The translations under genes and the position numbers were made by a program. A DNA stretch of 34,065 nucleotides from Prolixibacteraceae bacterium (lineage in GTDB: Bacteria > Bacteroidota > Bacteroidia > Bacteroidales > Prolixibacteraceae), in NCBI GenBank assembly GCA_029265875.1, contig JAJUGS010000009.1, positions 1-34,065 of the forward strand, in the 5' to 3' direction. The notes beneath the pieces were generated by a model. The model searched no databases, was not told where the DNA came from, and saw only the letters and a program-made list of their open reading frames with translations. Shown here in pieces: positions 18,689 to 27,944 of this stretch (position 1 is its first letter; every line of letters begins with the position of its first letter).

Positions 18689-20149
18689 CTACTTATTTAA
18701 CTTCCCCACTTCGCGGGTTCCGGTGCCTTTCTCAATACCCACATTCAGGTCGCCCAGTTCCGCACGTGCCTTTTCGGCTACTTTCATGAGTTCAGCTACT
18801 TTTTCTGGATTGTAAGATGCCACATTGAACTGTTCACCTGGGTCGCGCATCAGGTTGTACAATTCAGGCTTTACAGTTTTAACACGAACCCGCGGGCCGC
18901 CATCACCACCGTTTCCAGGGATTGTATCGTATCCATCCCAGGCATGTGGAAGCACCAGTTTCCAATTGTCTTTACGCACCCCGTTCAGGTTATTTTTTCC
19001 GTAGTAATACCAGAGCTCGGTGCGCGGTTTGGCTTCCACATTTCCTTTCCAGAGTTCAGCCAAACTTACCCCGTCGATTTTATTTTCAGGCAGTTTTGTT
19101 CCGGCTATTTCAGCAAAACTGGGCAGCACATCGATGTTACAACCCAACCGGTTACAGATGGTTCCGGCCGGAATTTTTCCCAGCCACGCCACAATAAACG
19201 GCACCCGTTGTCCGCCTTCCCAATTGGTTCCCTTGCCTTCGCGCATCCCACCGTTCGAACCGGCATGGTCGCCGTAATTCATCCATGGCCCGTTGTCGGA
19301 GGTAAAAATAATGACGGTATTTTCGAGCAGGTTATTGGCTTTGAGCGCCTTTACAATTTCGCCCACACTCCAGTCAATTTCCATCATCACATCGCCATAT
19401 TTTCCATACTCGCTTTTTCCCCTGAACTTATCGGAAACGCCTAGCGGAACGTGACCCATGGTGTGTGGCAGGTATAAAAAGAAAGGCTTTTGGGCGTTTC
19501 GGTTGATAAAACTGACCGCTTTTTCGGTGTAAAGTGTTGTGAGTTTATCCTGACTTTCGAGATTTGTTATATATTCAAGCGGTTCGTTTCCTTCAATCAG
19601 CGGGAGCGGCGGCAATCCGTATCTTCTGAATTCTTTTCCGGCAGGTTTGCCAAGGTCATCCATCGGCCACATATCGTTTGAATAGGGCAATCCGCAATAT
19701 TCATCAAAACCATGTTGCAGTGGGAGAAACTCTTTTGCATCGCCCAAATGCCACTTGCCAAAAATGGCCGTTGCATACCCTTTTTGTTTCAACATTTCTG
19801 CAATGGTCGTTTCCGCAGGATTAATACCCACTTTTGCATTGGGGAACAGTGCCCCGCTGATACCAATCCGGTTGGGATAACAACCCGTGAGCAATGCCGC
19901 CCGCGAGGCACTGCAAACCGGCTGTGCCGAATAAAAGTTGGTAAAGCGCATTCCGGCTGCGGCCAGCTTGTCGATGTTGGGCGTGGTGTACCCGGTGGCA
20001 CCATAACACCCTGCATCACCGTAGCCCATATCGTCGATAAAAATGAGTACAAAATTGGGTTGATTGTTATTTGAAACCGGCTGGCTTTTAATTTCTGAAT
20101 TTATCAGGCAAAAAGTGAAGAGCAAACCGAGAAATGAAGCTTTGTTCAT
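18689..20149 (-). CDS. sulfatase (arylsulfatase type)
   Basis: Formylglycine motif 'CSASRAALLTG', 'IFIDDMGYGDAGCYGATGYTTPNIDKLAAAG'; signal peptide. Confidence 0.95.
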   Translation of the reverse strand: MNKASFLGLLFTFCLINSEIKSQPVSNNNQPNFVLIFIDDMGYGDAGCYGATGYTTPNIDKLAAAGMRFTNFYSAQPVCSASRAALLTGCYPNRIGISGALFPNAKVGINPAETTIAEMLKQKGYATAIFGKWHLGDAKEFLPLQHGFDEYCGLPYSNDMWPMDDLGKPAGKEFRRYGLPPLPLIEGNEPLEYITNLESQDKLTTLYTEKAVSFINRNAQKPFFLYLPHTMGHVPLGVSDKFRGKSEYGKYGDVMMEIDWSVGEIVKALKANNLLENTVIIFTSDNGPWMNYGDHAGSNGGMREGKGTNWEGGQRVPFIVAWLGKIPAGTICNRLGCNIDVLPSFAEIAGTKLPENKIDGVSLAELWKGNVEAKPRTELWYYYGKNNLNGVRKDNWKLVLPHAWDGYDTIPGNGGDGGPRVRVKTVKPELYNLMRDPGEQFNVASYNPEKVAELMKVAEKARAELGDLNVGIEKGTGTREVGKLNK

Positions 20150-20230
20150 GGTTAAGTTTGTTTAAGTTCAATTTTAACAAATTTAGTTTTTTTACAGCCC
20201 GTTGGTTATTGCTATCTTTAAAAACAAAAA

Positions 20231-21664
20231 ATGAAACCACAAAACCTGATTTTACTGCTCATTATTACAGCATTTGCTGCCTGTACCAAAACCGCGGAAC
20301 AATCCCAAACAACCGACTGGACTTCGTTTTACCAGAAACCAACCGGGAAACCTGTTTCAATGGTTTTTGCCAGTTACAAAACAACCATGATTGCCAACGG
20401 AAAAGACACCTCGCTGCTGCGTTTCAGCGCTGCCGACAGCACCGATGCTGAAATTCTGAATGCCTCGTTTTCATTCGAGATTTCGGTAAAAGGCGATGCA
20501 AATCTGGTTGAAACTGACGGCTCCGCTCCTGAATTAATCTCGGCAACCGACACGATGAAAGTCTGGAAATCGAAACTGGAAAACGGAATAAAAAAGCTGA
20601 AACTTGTTGCCGGAACAACGCCCGGAATTGTAAAAGTTGAAGCAAAAACCGAAGGATTGTGGCCTGCCTCGCACGAAATACATACAGTTCCGGGAGATTT
20701 TAAACTGATGAAACCCACGCCGGAACAACTTACCAAAAGCGCCACAGTTTTGCCCAAAATGGTGGGTGCCGATATTTCGTTTCTGCCACAACTTGAATCA
20801 CGCGGCATGAAGTTTTTCGATAATGGAGTTGAAGATGATGCTATTAAAATTCTGAAAAATCATGGTATCAACTACATCCGGCTGCGGATTTTTGTCAATC
20901 CCGAAAACCCGGAAGGCTATTCACCTGAAAAAGGGTTCTGTGGCCTTGACAGTTCGCTCAACATGGCAAAACGGGTAAAAGAAGCCGGGTTAAACCTGTT
21001 ACTCGACTTCCATTACAGCGACACCTGGGCCGACCCACAAAAACAATTCAAACCCAAAGACTGGGAAAACCTGCCTTTTGAAGAACTCACTGCCACTTTG
21101 AAAGATTATACCAAAATGGTTTTGCTGAAACTGAAAGAACAGGGCACTTTACCTGATATGGTGCAAATTGGCAATGAAATCAACCACGGAATAGTGTGGC
21201 CCGAAGGTCATATTTCTAATCCCGACAATCTGGCTGCGCTGCTGAAAGCCGGCACCGAGGCCGTAAAAGAGGTTGACCCGAAAATAATTGTGATGATGCA
21301 CCTGGCGCTGGGCGGACAAAACGAAGAGGCTGTTTTCTGGTTCGATAACATGATTGCCCGGGGAGTGCAGTTTGACATCATCGGACTTTCGTATTACCCG
21401 CGCTGGCACTGCACTTTAAATGACCTGAATGCCAATATGCACGACCTGATCAATCGTTATCAGAAAGATGTGAATGTGGTGGAATACAGCGCCTACAAAA
21501 AGGAAATCCACGACATGGTTTTCAGTTTGCCCGATAGCCGCGGAAATGGCGCCTGCATTTGGGAGCCGCTGAATACCTGGAGCCGTGTTTTCGACCGGCA
21601 GGGAAAATCGCTTGAATCACTGAAAATCTATGATGAAATCAGCCGGAAGTATTTTGCTAATTGA
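20231..21664 (+). CDS. arabinogalactan endo-beta-1,4-galactanase (GH53), lipoprotein
   Basis: 'GADISFLPQLESRGMKFFDNG', 'YIRLRIFVNP', 'LLLDFHYSDTWADP', 'QIGNEINHGIVWPEG'; lipobox 'AFAAC'; N-terminal Ig-like region. Confidence 0.95.
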   Translation: MKPQNLILLLIITAFAACTKTAEQSQTTDWTSFYQKPTGKPVSMVFASYKTTMIANGKDTSLLRFSAADSTDAEILNASFSFEISVKGDANLVETDGSAPELISATDTMKVWKSKLENGIKKLKLVAGTTPGIVKVEAKTEGLWPASHEIHTVPGDFKLMKPTPEQLTKSATVLPKMVGADISFLPQLESRGMKFFDNGVEDDAIKILKNHGINYIRLRIFVNPENPEGYSPEKGFCGLDSSLNMAKRVKEAGLNLLLDFHYSDTWADPQKQFKPKDWENLPFEELTATLKDYTKMVLLKLKEQGTLPDMVQIGNEINHGIVWPEGHISNPDNLAALLKAGTEAVKEVDPKIIVMMHLALGGQNEEAVFWFDNMIARGVQFDIIGLSYYPRWHCTLNDLNANMHDLINRYQKDVNVVEYSAYKKEIHDMVFSLPDSRGNGACIWEPLNTWSRVFDRQGKSLESLKIYDEISRKYFAN

Positions 21665-21669
21665 AACTT

Positions 21670-21702
21670 AACTTTTCCAAAGTTCCAAACTTTGGAAAAG
21701 TT
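21670..21702. repeat. 33-bp palindromic repeat, copy 2 (perfect 15-bp arms); likely bidirectional terminator
   Basis: AACTTTTCCAAAGTT-CCA-AACTTTGGAAAAGTT between convergent genes. Confidence 0.9.
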
Positions 21703-21707
21703 ATAAG

Positions 21708-22541
21708 TTATACCAGCCCGGCTTCTTTCAGAATTTCTTCCATTTCCTGCTGCATTTCGCGGGCAGCGAGGCCTGCTTTTTCAGCAAAATCGCTGTCGGA
21801 AGAAGCATAAATAATATTTCTGGATGAGTTCACCAGCAACCCGCACTGTTTGTTCAGTCCGTATTTGGCCACTTCCTGCAAACTGCCGCCCTGTGCGCCA
21901 ACGCCCGGCACCAGCAGAAAATGGTCGGGCACAATCTGCCTGATTTCTTGCAGTTTTTCGGCTTTTGTGGCACCTACCACATACATCATATTTTCAGCCG
22001 AACCCCAGTTTTGCGAAGTCTTCAGCACTGATTCGAAAAGCTGGTCGCCGCTTTTTTCATCTTTCAGAAACTGAAAATCGAAAGCACCTTTGTTAGAGGT
22101 AAGCGCCAGCAAAATCACCCATTTCCCGGCATATTCGGTGAATGGTTTTACCGAATCTTCGCCCATGTAGGGAGCTACAGTCACTGCATCGAAATTCATT
22201 TTTTCGAAAAAGGCACGGGCGTACAAACTCGATGTATTCCCGATATCGCCGCGTTTGGCATCGGCAATCAGGAAAATATTTTTGTGTTTCGAACGGATAT
22301 ACATCACCGTTTTTTCAAGGCTTTCCCACCCTTTTGACCCCAGACTTTCATAAAAAGCAAGGTTGGGTTTGTAGGCTACGGTAAATTCGGCTGTGGCATC
22401 AATAATTTCCTTGTTAAAGGAAAAAACAGGGTCGGATGTTTCGAGCAGGTACTCCGGAATTTTCTTGATGTCGGTATCCAAACCCACACACAAAAAGCTG
22501 CGTTTTTTCTGAATCTGTTCAAAAAGTTGTTGCTGGTTCAT
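21708..22541 (-). CDS. pyrF: orotidine 5'-phosphate decarboxylase
   Basis: '[17 protein letters not shown]', '[16 protein letters not shown]', '[11 protein letters not shown]'. Confidence 0.97.
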   Translation of the reverse strand: MNQQQLFEQIQKKRSFLCVGLDTDIKKIPEYLLETSDPVFSFNKEIIDATAEFTVAYKPNLAFYESLGSKGWESLEKTVMYIRSKHKNIFLIADAKRGDIGNTSSLYARAFFEKMNFDAVTVAPYMGEDSVKPFTEYAGKWVILLALTSNKGAFDFQFLKDEKSGDQLFESVLKTSQNWGSAENMMYVVGATKAEKLQEIRQIVPDHFLLVPGVGAQGGSLQEVAKYGLNKQCGLLVNSSRNIIYASSDSDFAEKAGLAAREMQQEMEEILKEAGLV

Positions 22542-22553
22542 GTTTAAAAAATT

Positions 22554-22588
22554 AGTCGGAAGACCGGAGACCGAAGTCGGTGGTCTTA
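22554..22588. repeat. quasi-tandem/palindromic element just 5' of pyrF
   Basis: gtcggAAGACCggagACCGAagTCGGTGGTCTT: AAGACC/GGTCTT with inner ACCGA/TCGGT. Confidence 0.7.
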
Positions 22589-22625
22589 TTTTACATTCTT
22601 ATTTCTTTAATTATTTAATTTGAGT

Positions 22626-22877
22626 TTAATATCCGTACCGTCCTTCCATGATTCCGGTAACTGATAAATCTTCATCAAGTTCTGGCCAGTGCAAACCGGT
22701 TCCTCCACAAATAATTTCGACATTATTTCCTTGTTTATCGGTGGCATTTTTAAGTTTTCTGTTCAACTCAACAGGAAACCTGACTTCTTTTCCATCAGTC
22801 AATGACAAGCAAATCATGCCACTCTCATACCAGGCTTTTTTTACGATAAAAAGCAATTCAGCTACCATGTACTTCAT
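22626..22877 (-). CDS. DUF2442 domain-containing protein
   Basis: 'GMICLSLTDGKEVRFPVELNRKLKNAT' typical of DUF2442; overlaps the DUF4160 remnant. Confidence 0.82.
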   Translation of the reverse strand: MKYMVAELLFIVKKAWYESGMICLSLTDGKEVRFPVELNRKLKNATDKQGNNVEIICGGTGLHWPELDEDLSVTGIMEGRYGY

Positions 22878-23094
22878 GCCATTTTTGTATTATCATTTCA
22901 ATATTCTCCTTTATTAAATCTTCTGCCTGTTTTTATTCAGAAACTTTCAATCCCTGAGAAAAATCCAGTTCAAGAGGTTCAATCCAATATTTTGCAAACC
23001 CACCTGCCCTTCTCACATGAATATGAATAGGATCAACGCCTTCGTTAGCATGAAAGAAAAATACAAAACCATATTTTCTGAAAACCTCGGGCAT
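22858..23094 (-). pseudogene. DUF4160 family gene with in-frame TAA (22933-22935)
   Basis: Hand translation: MPEVFRKYGFVFFFHANEGVDPIHIHVRRAGGFAKYWIEPLELDFSQGLKVSE*KQAEDLIKENIEMIIQKWHEVHGS*. Confidence 0.8.
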
Positions 23095-23138
23095 AATTCG
23101 CAATTGTACCGTAATATACGAAATGAAACAATAAGGTT

Positions 23139-24224
23139 TTAAATTTCTGCTTCTTTCAGTTTTTCTGCGTTTTCCTCAATCATCAGTTTTTCGATAAACT
23201 CGTGGATATCGCCGTTGATAACCGCCGGCAAGTTGTACACCGTAAAGTTAATGCGGTGGTCAGTAACACGGCCCTGCGGCCAGTTGTAGGTGCGTATTTT
23301 TGCCGAACGGTCGCCGGTTGAAACCATGGTTTTCCGTTTCGATGAAATCTCGTCGATGTACTTCTGGTACTCCATGTTGTATATACGGGTACGCAGTTCC
23401 GACATGGCTTTGGCAAGGTTTTTCAGCTGCGACTTTTCATCCTGACAGGTAACCACAATACCAGTGGGGATATGTGTTAACCGGATGGCTGAATAGGTTG
23501 TGTTTACCGACTGTCCGCCGGGACCCGAAGAACAGTAAGTATCTTTTCGGATGTCCGATTCTTTCAGTTCCACATCAAACTCTTCGGCTTCGGGCAACAC
23601 AGCCACCGTGGCTGCCGAAGTGTGAATACGCCCCTGTGTTTCGGTTTGCGGGACACGCTGCACACGGTGAACGCCCGATTCGTATTTCAGGATTCCGTAA
23701 ACACCCTCGCCGGTTACTTTGGCCACAATTTCCTTGTAACCGCCGGCAGTTCCTTCACTGATGTTGGTCACTTCCATGCGCCAGCCTTTCTGTTCGCAGA
23801 ATTTGGAATACATGCGGAACAGGTCGCCTGCAAAAATACTGGCTTCGTCGCCACCGGTGCCGGCACGGATTTCGAGAATGGCATTTTTGCTATCTTCGGG
23901 GTCAGCCGGAACCAGTAAAAGTTTTATTTCGGTTTCTTTTTCAGGAATGCGCTGTTCGGCCAGTTCAATTTCCTCGCGGGCCATTTCGCGCAAATCCTCA
24001 TCGGTTTCCTGTGCCAGGATTTCGCGGCCCGACTCAATGCTGTCAACCAGGTTTTTATATTCCTTAAAAACTGCCACCAGCTTTTCGAGATTTTTGTATT
24101 CCTGGTTCAGCTTTACATACCGTTTCATGTCGGCCATTGCTGCCGGGTCGGTAATCTGTTGCTGAATCTCTTCGAAACGGTGTTTTATCGTTTCGTATCT
24201 GTCTAATAATTCGTATTGTGCCAT
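23139..24224 (-). CDS. prfA: peptide chain release factor 1
   Basis: GGQ motif 'SSGPGGQSVNTTYSAIRLTHIPTG', 'GVHRVQRVPQTETQGRIHTS'. Confidence 0.97.
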   Translation of the reverse strand: MAQYELLDRYETIKHRFEEIQQQITDPAAMADMKRYVKLNQEYKNLEKLVAVFKEYKNLVDSIESGREILAQETDEDLREMAREEIELAEQRIPEKETEIKLLLVPADPEDSKNAILEIRAGTGGDEASIFAGDLFRMYSKFCEQKGWRMEVTNISEGTAGGYKEIVAKVTGEGVYGILKYESGVHRVQRVPQTETQGRIHTSAATVAVLPEAEEFDVELKESDIRKDTYCSSGPGGQSVNTTYSAIRLTHIPTGIVVTCQDEKSQLKNLAKAMSELRTRIYNMEYQKYIDEISSKRKTMVSTGDRSAKIRTYNWPQGRVTDHRINFTVYNLPAVINGDIHEFIEKLMIEENAEKLKEAEI

Positions 24225-24230
24225 TTTAAT

Positions 24231-24564
24231 TTACTCGTCTAAAAGCTTCTCAACCTCTTTTTTCAGGGTTGGTAAATGATTTATAATAATTCCCCAAATC
24301 TGGGCATTTTCAATCTCATCGTATCCATGAATAATCTTATTCCTCACATCAACAATTCTTCTTGAATTACTTATTTCAATATCAGGGTTTATAAAAAGAA
24401 TCTTATTCACAGCTTCTCCGATAATTTCCAGGTTTTTTTACCGCATCCTGCAGCATCGGGTTTGAGTCGTACTCCTCAAAAATTCTTTTTTCACCCAGAT
24501 ATTCCTCAATGTTATTTACCGATGTATGAATATCAAACAGCAATTTCTTAATCTTATTATCCAT
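24231..24564 (-). pseudogene. HepT-like HEPN toxin, +1 frameshifted at an A7 run (T7 on + strand)
   Basis: Frame 0: MDNKIKK...MLQDAVKKPGNYRRSCE*; removing one A gives ...MLQDAVKNLEIIGEAVNK...RRIVDVRNKIIHGYDEIENAQIWGI... with the RX4HXY motif RNKIIHGY. Confidence 0.85.
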
Positions 24565-24862
24565 AAATCAGCACTTTGGTATCGTTAATTTCTTTTATGA
24601 AATAAGGGTTTTTCAGTGAGTTCATTGTTACAATATCAATTTCGCGCTTGAGAAAATTCCTTAACTCATCGTGCAAATTCCACCAGAGCTCACCTTTTTC
24701 GAGAGGCGTTAAATCGGCACTGAACCGGACCAAAAAGTCAACATCGCTTTTTTCCGTAAAGTTCCCATTTGCTGCCGAGCCAAAAATATAAGCTTCCTCA
24801 ATTCTGTTGGCAGCCAACAATTGCCTTATTTTTTCGATATTTGATGCTATCAGATTTACCAT
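24557..24862 (-). CDS. MntA-like nucleotidyltransferase antitoxin
   Basis: GSX10DXD motif 'GSAANGNFTEKSDVD'; overlaps the hepT start. Confidence 0.9.
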   Translation of the reverse strand: MVNLIASNIEKIRQLLAANRIEEAYIFGSAANGNFTEKSDVDFLVRFSADLTPLEKGELWWNLHDELRNFLKREIDIVTMNSLKNPYFIKEINDTKVLIYG

Positions 24863-24888
24863 CGCCTTGATTTTTAGGAGGTCAGAAA

Positions 24889-26058
24889 CTAATAAACAAA
24901 TTCGCCTTTGTCCGAATTGATGGTGAGTTTTTTCCCTTCCGATGATTCAACACGCCCCACAATGCGGGCTTCAATTCCGAATGATTCTGAAATTGCGATA
25001 ATACCGGCAGCCAGTTCGGGGCGAACATAAATTTCGAACCGGTGGCCCATGTTAAAAACCTTGTACATCTCTTTCCAGTCGGTACCCGATTGTTCCTGAA
25101 TGATGCTGAAAAGCAGAGGAACCGGGAAAAGATTGTCTTTTATAACATGAACATTGTCAACAAAATGAAGCACTTTGGTTTGTGCCCCGCCCGAACAATG
25201 AATCATCCCCGAGATTTGCCCGCGATAATTATCCAGCACTTTTTTGATGACTGGTGCGTAGGTGCGTGTTGGCGATAAAACCAGTTTTCCGGCATCAACA
25301 CCCAGCCCTTCAATGGCATCGGTCAGTTTTAACCGGCCCGAATAAACAAGGTCGCGCGGGACATCGGGGTCAAAACTTTCGGGATATTTTTCTGCGAGGT
25401 ATTTGGCAAACACATCGTGGCGTGCCGAAGTCAGCCCGTTGCTGCCCATGCCGCCGTTGTATGCGGTTTCGTAAGTTGCCTGCCCCGTTGACGAAAGCCC
25501 AACAATTACATCGCCTGCAGCAATCCGGTCGGCAGAAATTACATCCGAGCGTTTCATCCGGCAGGTTACGGTTGAATCGACAATAATGGTACGCACCAAA
25601 TCGCCCACATCGGCAGTCTCGCCACCGGTTGAATAAATCGGAATCCCCATTTCGCGCAAGGTTGCCAGCAATTCTTCGGTTCCGTTGATAATGGCTGAAA
25701 TCACTTCGCCGGGAATTTTGTTTTTGTTGCGCCCGATAGTGGATGAAACCAGGATATTTTCGACAGCACCCACACAAAGCAGGTCGTCGATATTCATGAT
25801 GAGTGCATCCTGCGCAATGCCTTTCCAAACAGAAAGGTCACCGGTTTCTTTCCAGTAAAGGTAGGCCAGCGACGATTTTGTTCCGGCACCATCGGCATGC
25901 ATGATGTTGCACCATGCCGGGTCGCCACCCAGAATATCGGGGACAATCTTGCAAAATGCCTTGGGGAACAAGCCTTTATCGACATTTTTAATGGCTTCGT
26001 GCACATCCTCTTTTGATGCTGAAACGCCCCTCGAACTATATCGTGACTCAGTTACCAT
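24889..26058 (-). CDS. purM: phosphoribosylformylglycinamidine cyclo-ligase
   Basis: 'YSSRGVSASKEDVHEAI', 'HADGAGTKSSLAYLYWKETGD', 'STGGETADVGDLVRTI', 'MGHRFEIYV'. Confidence 0.95.
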   Translation of the reverse strand: MVTESRYSSRGVSASKEDVHEAIKNVDKGLFPKAFCKIVPDILGGDPAWCNIMHADGAGTKSSLAYLYWKETGDLSVWKGIAQDALIMNIDDLLCVGAVENILVSSTIGRNKNKIPGEVISAIINGTEELLATLREMGIPIYSTGGETADVGDLVRTIIVDSTVTCRMKRSDVISADRIAAGDVIVGLSSTGQATYETAYNGGMGSNGLTSARHDVFAKYLAEKYPESFDPDVPRDLVYSGRLKLTDAIEGLGVDAGKLVLSPTRTYAPVIKKVLDNYRGQISGMIHCSGGAQTKVLHFVDNVHVIKDNLFPVPLLFSIIQEQSGTDWKEMYKVFNMGHRFEIYVRPELAAGIIAISESFGIEARIVGRVESSEGKKLTINSDKGEFVY

Positions 26059-26109
26059 ATACCGGATTTTCAGGCCACAAAATTAACATTTTAAATTGTG
26101 CCAAACAAA

Positions 26110-26138
26110 AAAGGAAAGCCTCTCAACAACTTTCCTTT
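26110..26138 (-). terminator. rho-independent terminator after the acyl-CoA ligase gene
   Basis: AAAGGAAAG-11 nt-CTTTCCTTT, followed on the minus strand by a T run. Confidence 0.8.
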
Positions 26139-26164
26139 CTGTTATTTAATACTAAAATCTTTTC

Positions 26165-26250
26165 ACCCTCAACCTCTTAAAGGGGGCAATTACAACCAAA
26201 ACTTTATAACATTTCTCAGTTGTAAATATCCCCTTGAGGGGACAAAGGCG
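26165..26250. repeat. imperfect inverted-repeat element (MITE-like candidate)
   Basis: CCTCAACCTCTTAAAGGGGGCAATTACAAC versus GTTGTAAATATCCCCTTGAGGGG; perfect inner arms TTACAAC/GTTGTAA. Confidence 0.5.
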
Positions 26251-26279
26251 TGATTATCCACCTTAATACAAGCCTGTTA

Positions 26280-27944
26280 CTATGCGTATAAAAATCTTTT
26301 GATCTTTTTGGTGGGTGTTTTTTCAAACGGATCGGGCTGTAAAATAACCTGTTGAATCCTCGAAAACTTATTTACTTCTGCATTTACTTTTTTGTGGATT
26401 TCTTTGAGAATCTCTTCAGATTTTTCATGAATATAATGCTGAGCCTCCGACTTCAGGTGTTTAAACTGGCTCTCAATTTCTTCCATATTGAGATGGATCA
26501 TGGCTACGAGTTTCCCTTTTTTCTCGATAACCAGCGACTCAAGTACAAACCGCATTTTGTTGATTACCGATTCAATTTCTTCGGGATAGATATTTTCGCC
26601 GCTGGCACCCACAATCATGGTTTTTATGCGCCCTTTAATATAAAGCATGTTATTTTTATCGAAGCAGCCACGGTCGCCGGTTTTAAACCAGCCATCTTCT
26701 GTAAATACTTCTTTGGTCAATTCGGGTGCTTTGTAATAACCACGCATGACATTGGGCCCCTTGGCCTGAATTTCGCCTTCACCCGTTAAAGGGTTGGCAT
26801 TGGCAATCCGGAGTTGAACACCCTCAACCGCAACACCTGTCGAGCCCAGTTTGGTTTTACCAACGACCGCGCCGGCAAGCAAAGGCGAAGTTTCTGTTAG
26901 TCCATAGCCAATGGCATACGGGAAACCGCCTTCCATCAGAAAACGTTCAACAGTGGAGTCGAGTTTGGCACCACCGATTCCAAAGAAATGCAAATGACCG
27001 CCAAAAGTTTTATGCAGTTTTTTGGCTGCCACTTTGTGCAGAATTTTCCGGAAAAAAGAAATTGAATATAGTTTACTGATTACAGCGTTTTTCTGAAACG
27101 CAGGTTGAATTTTCGATCTGAATACTTTTTCAATAATCAGGGGAACCGACAACATAATAGTAGGTTTCACCACATTGAAAGCGGGCAGTAAAACCGAAGG
27201 GACAGGTGGTTTACGGAGATAATGCACAGAGGCACCATATTTCAGCGGCAACAGGAAACCAACCGTATTTTCGAGCGTGTGCGACAAGGGTAAAATCGAC
27301 AAAAGCCTGTCGGTGGGTTTTATCACCTGCAACGTGTAACATTGCTGGGCTGTCCATGCCAGGTTTTTGTGCGTTAACATCACACCTTTAGAACTTCCGG
27401 TGGTTCCGGATGTATAGATAATCGATGCAAGGTCTTCTTCTTCCACATCGGCCCAAATATTTTCAAGTGCTTTTTCAGGCTTGGCAGAAGGTATTTCCAG
27501 CACCTGGGCTACAACGGCGCCCGCAGGAACAAGCGCAAAAGTATCAACCAGGATCATGTGTTCCACTATTTGCTGAACCTCGCTGCCCAAGCTTCCAATC
27601 AAATTAGCTGAGATAAAAATTACCTTTGCTTCTGAATGTTCAATAATTGCTTTTATCTCATTTTCGTGAAAATCGGGAAGAATCGGAACTGCCACTGCAC
27701 CCAGCACCGAAATAGCAAAAAAAGCAATTCCCCAATTGGGCATGTTTGTACTGAGAATGGCTACTTTATCTCCCTTTTCAATACCCAGTAAACTGAGCAA
27801 TGAAGCCACCTTTTCAACATCGGCACCCATTTGTGAATAGGTATATTTTTGCTCGCCGGCAAAAACCAGCGAATTATTGTCTGCAAAATTCTCGACAGAG
27901 TTTCTTAGTAACTCCGGAATTGTCAACTTTGAATTATTTGTCAT
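26280..27944 (-). CDS. AMP-binding long-chain acyl-CoA synthetase/ligase
   Basis: 'IIYTSGTTGSSKGVMLTHKNL', 'YGLTETSPLLAG', 'GWFKTGDRG'; start at the ATG at 27944 (MTNNSKLTIPELL). Confidence 0.94.
   Translation of the reverse strand: MTNNSKLTIPELLRNSVENFADNNSLVFAGEQKYTYSQMGADVEKVASLLSLLGIEKGDKVAILSTNMPNWGIAFFAISVLGAVAVPILPDFHENEIKAIIEHSEAKVIFISANLIGSLGSEVQQIVEHMILVDTFALVPAGAVVAQVLEIPSAKPEKALENIWADVEEEDLASIIYTSGTTGSSKGVMLTHKNLAWTAQQCYTLQVIKPTDRLLSILPLSHTLENTVGFLLPLKYGASVHYLRKPPVPSVLLPAFNVVKPTIMLSVPLIIEKVFRSKIQPAFQKNAVISKLYSISFFRKILHKVAAKKLHKTFGGHLHFFGIGGAKLDSTVERFLMEGGFPYAIGYGLTETSPLLAGAVVGKTKLGSTGVAVEGVQLRIANANPLTGEGEIQAKGPNVMRGYYKAPELTKEVFTEDGWFKTGDRGCFDKNNMLYIKGRIKTMIVGASGENIYPEEIESVINKMRFVLESLVIEKKGKLVAMIHLNMEEIESQFKHLKSEAQHYIHEKSEEILKEIHKKVNAEVNKFSRIQQVILQPDPFEKTPTKKIKRFLYA

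Noticed and set aside
22140-22170. Programmed features inside pyrF
   Set aside because: Gene reads as a normal full-length decarboxylase.
23139-24224. Possible UGA recoding in this genome to explain the GntP stop
   Set aside because: Several neighbouring genes terminate at TGA, so genome-wide recoding is unlikely.
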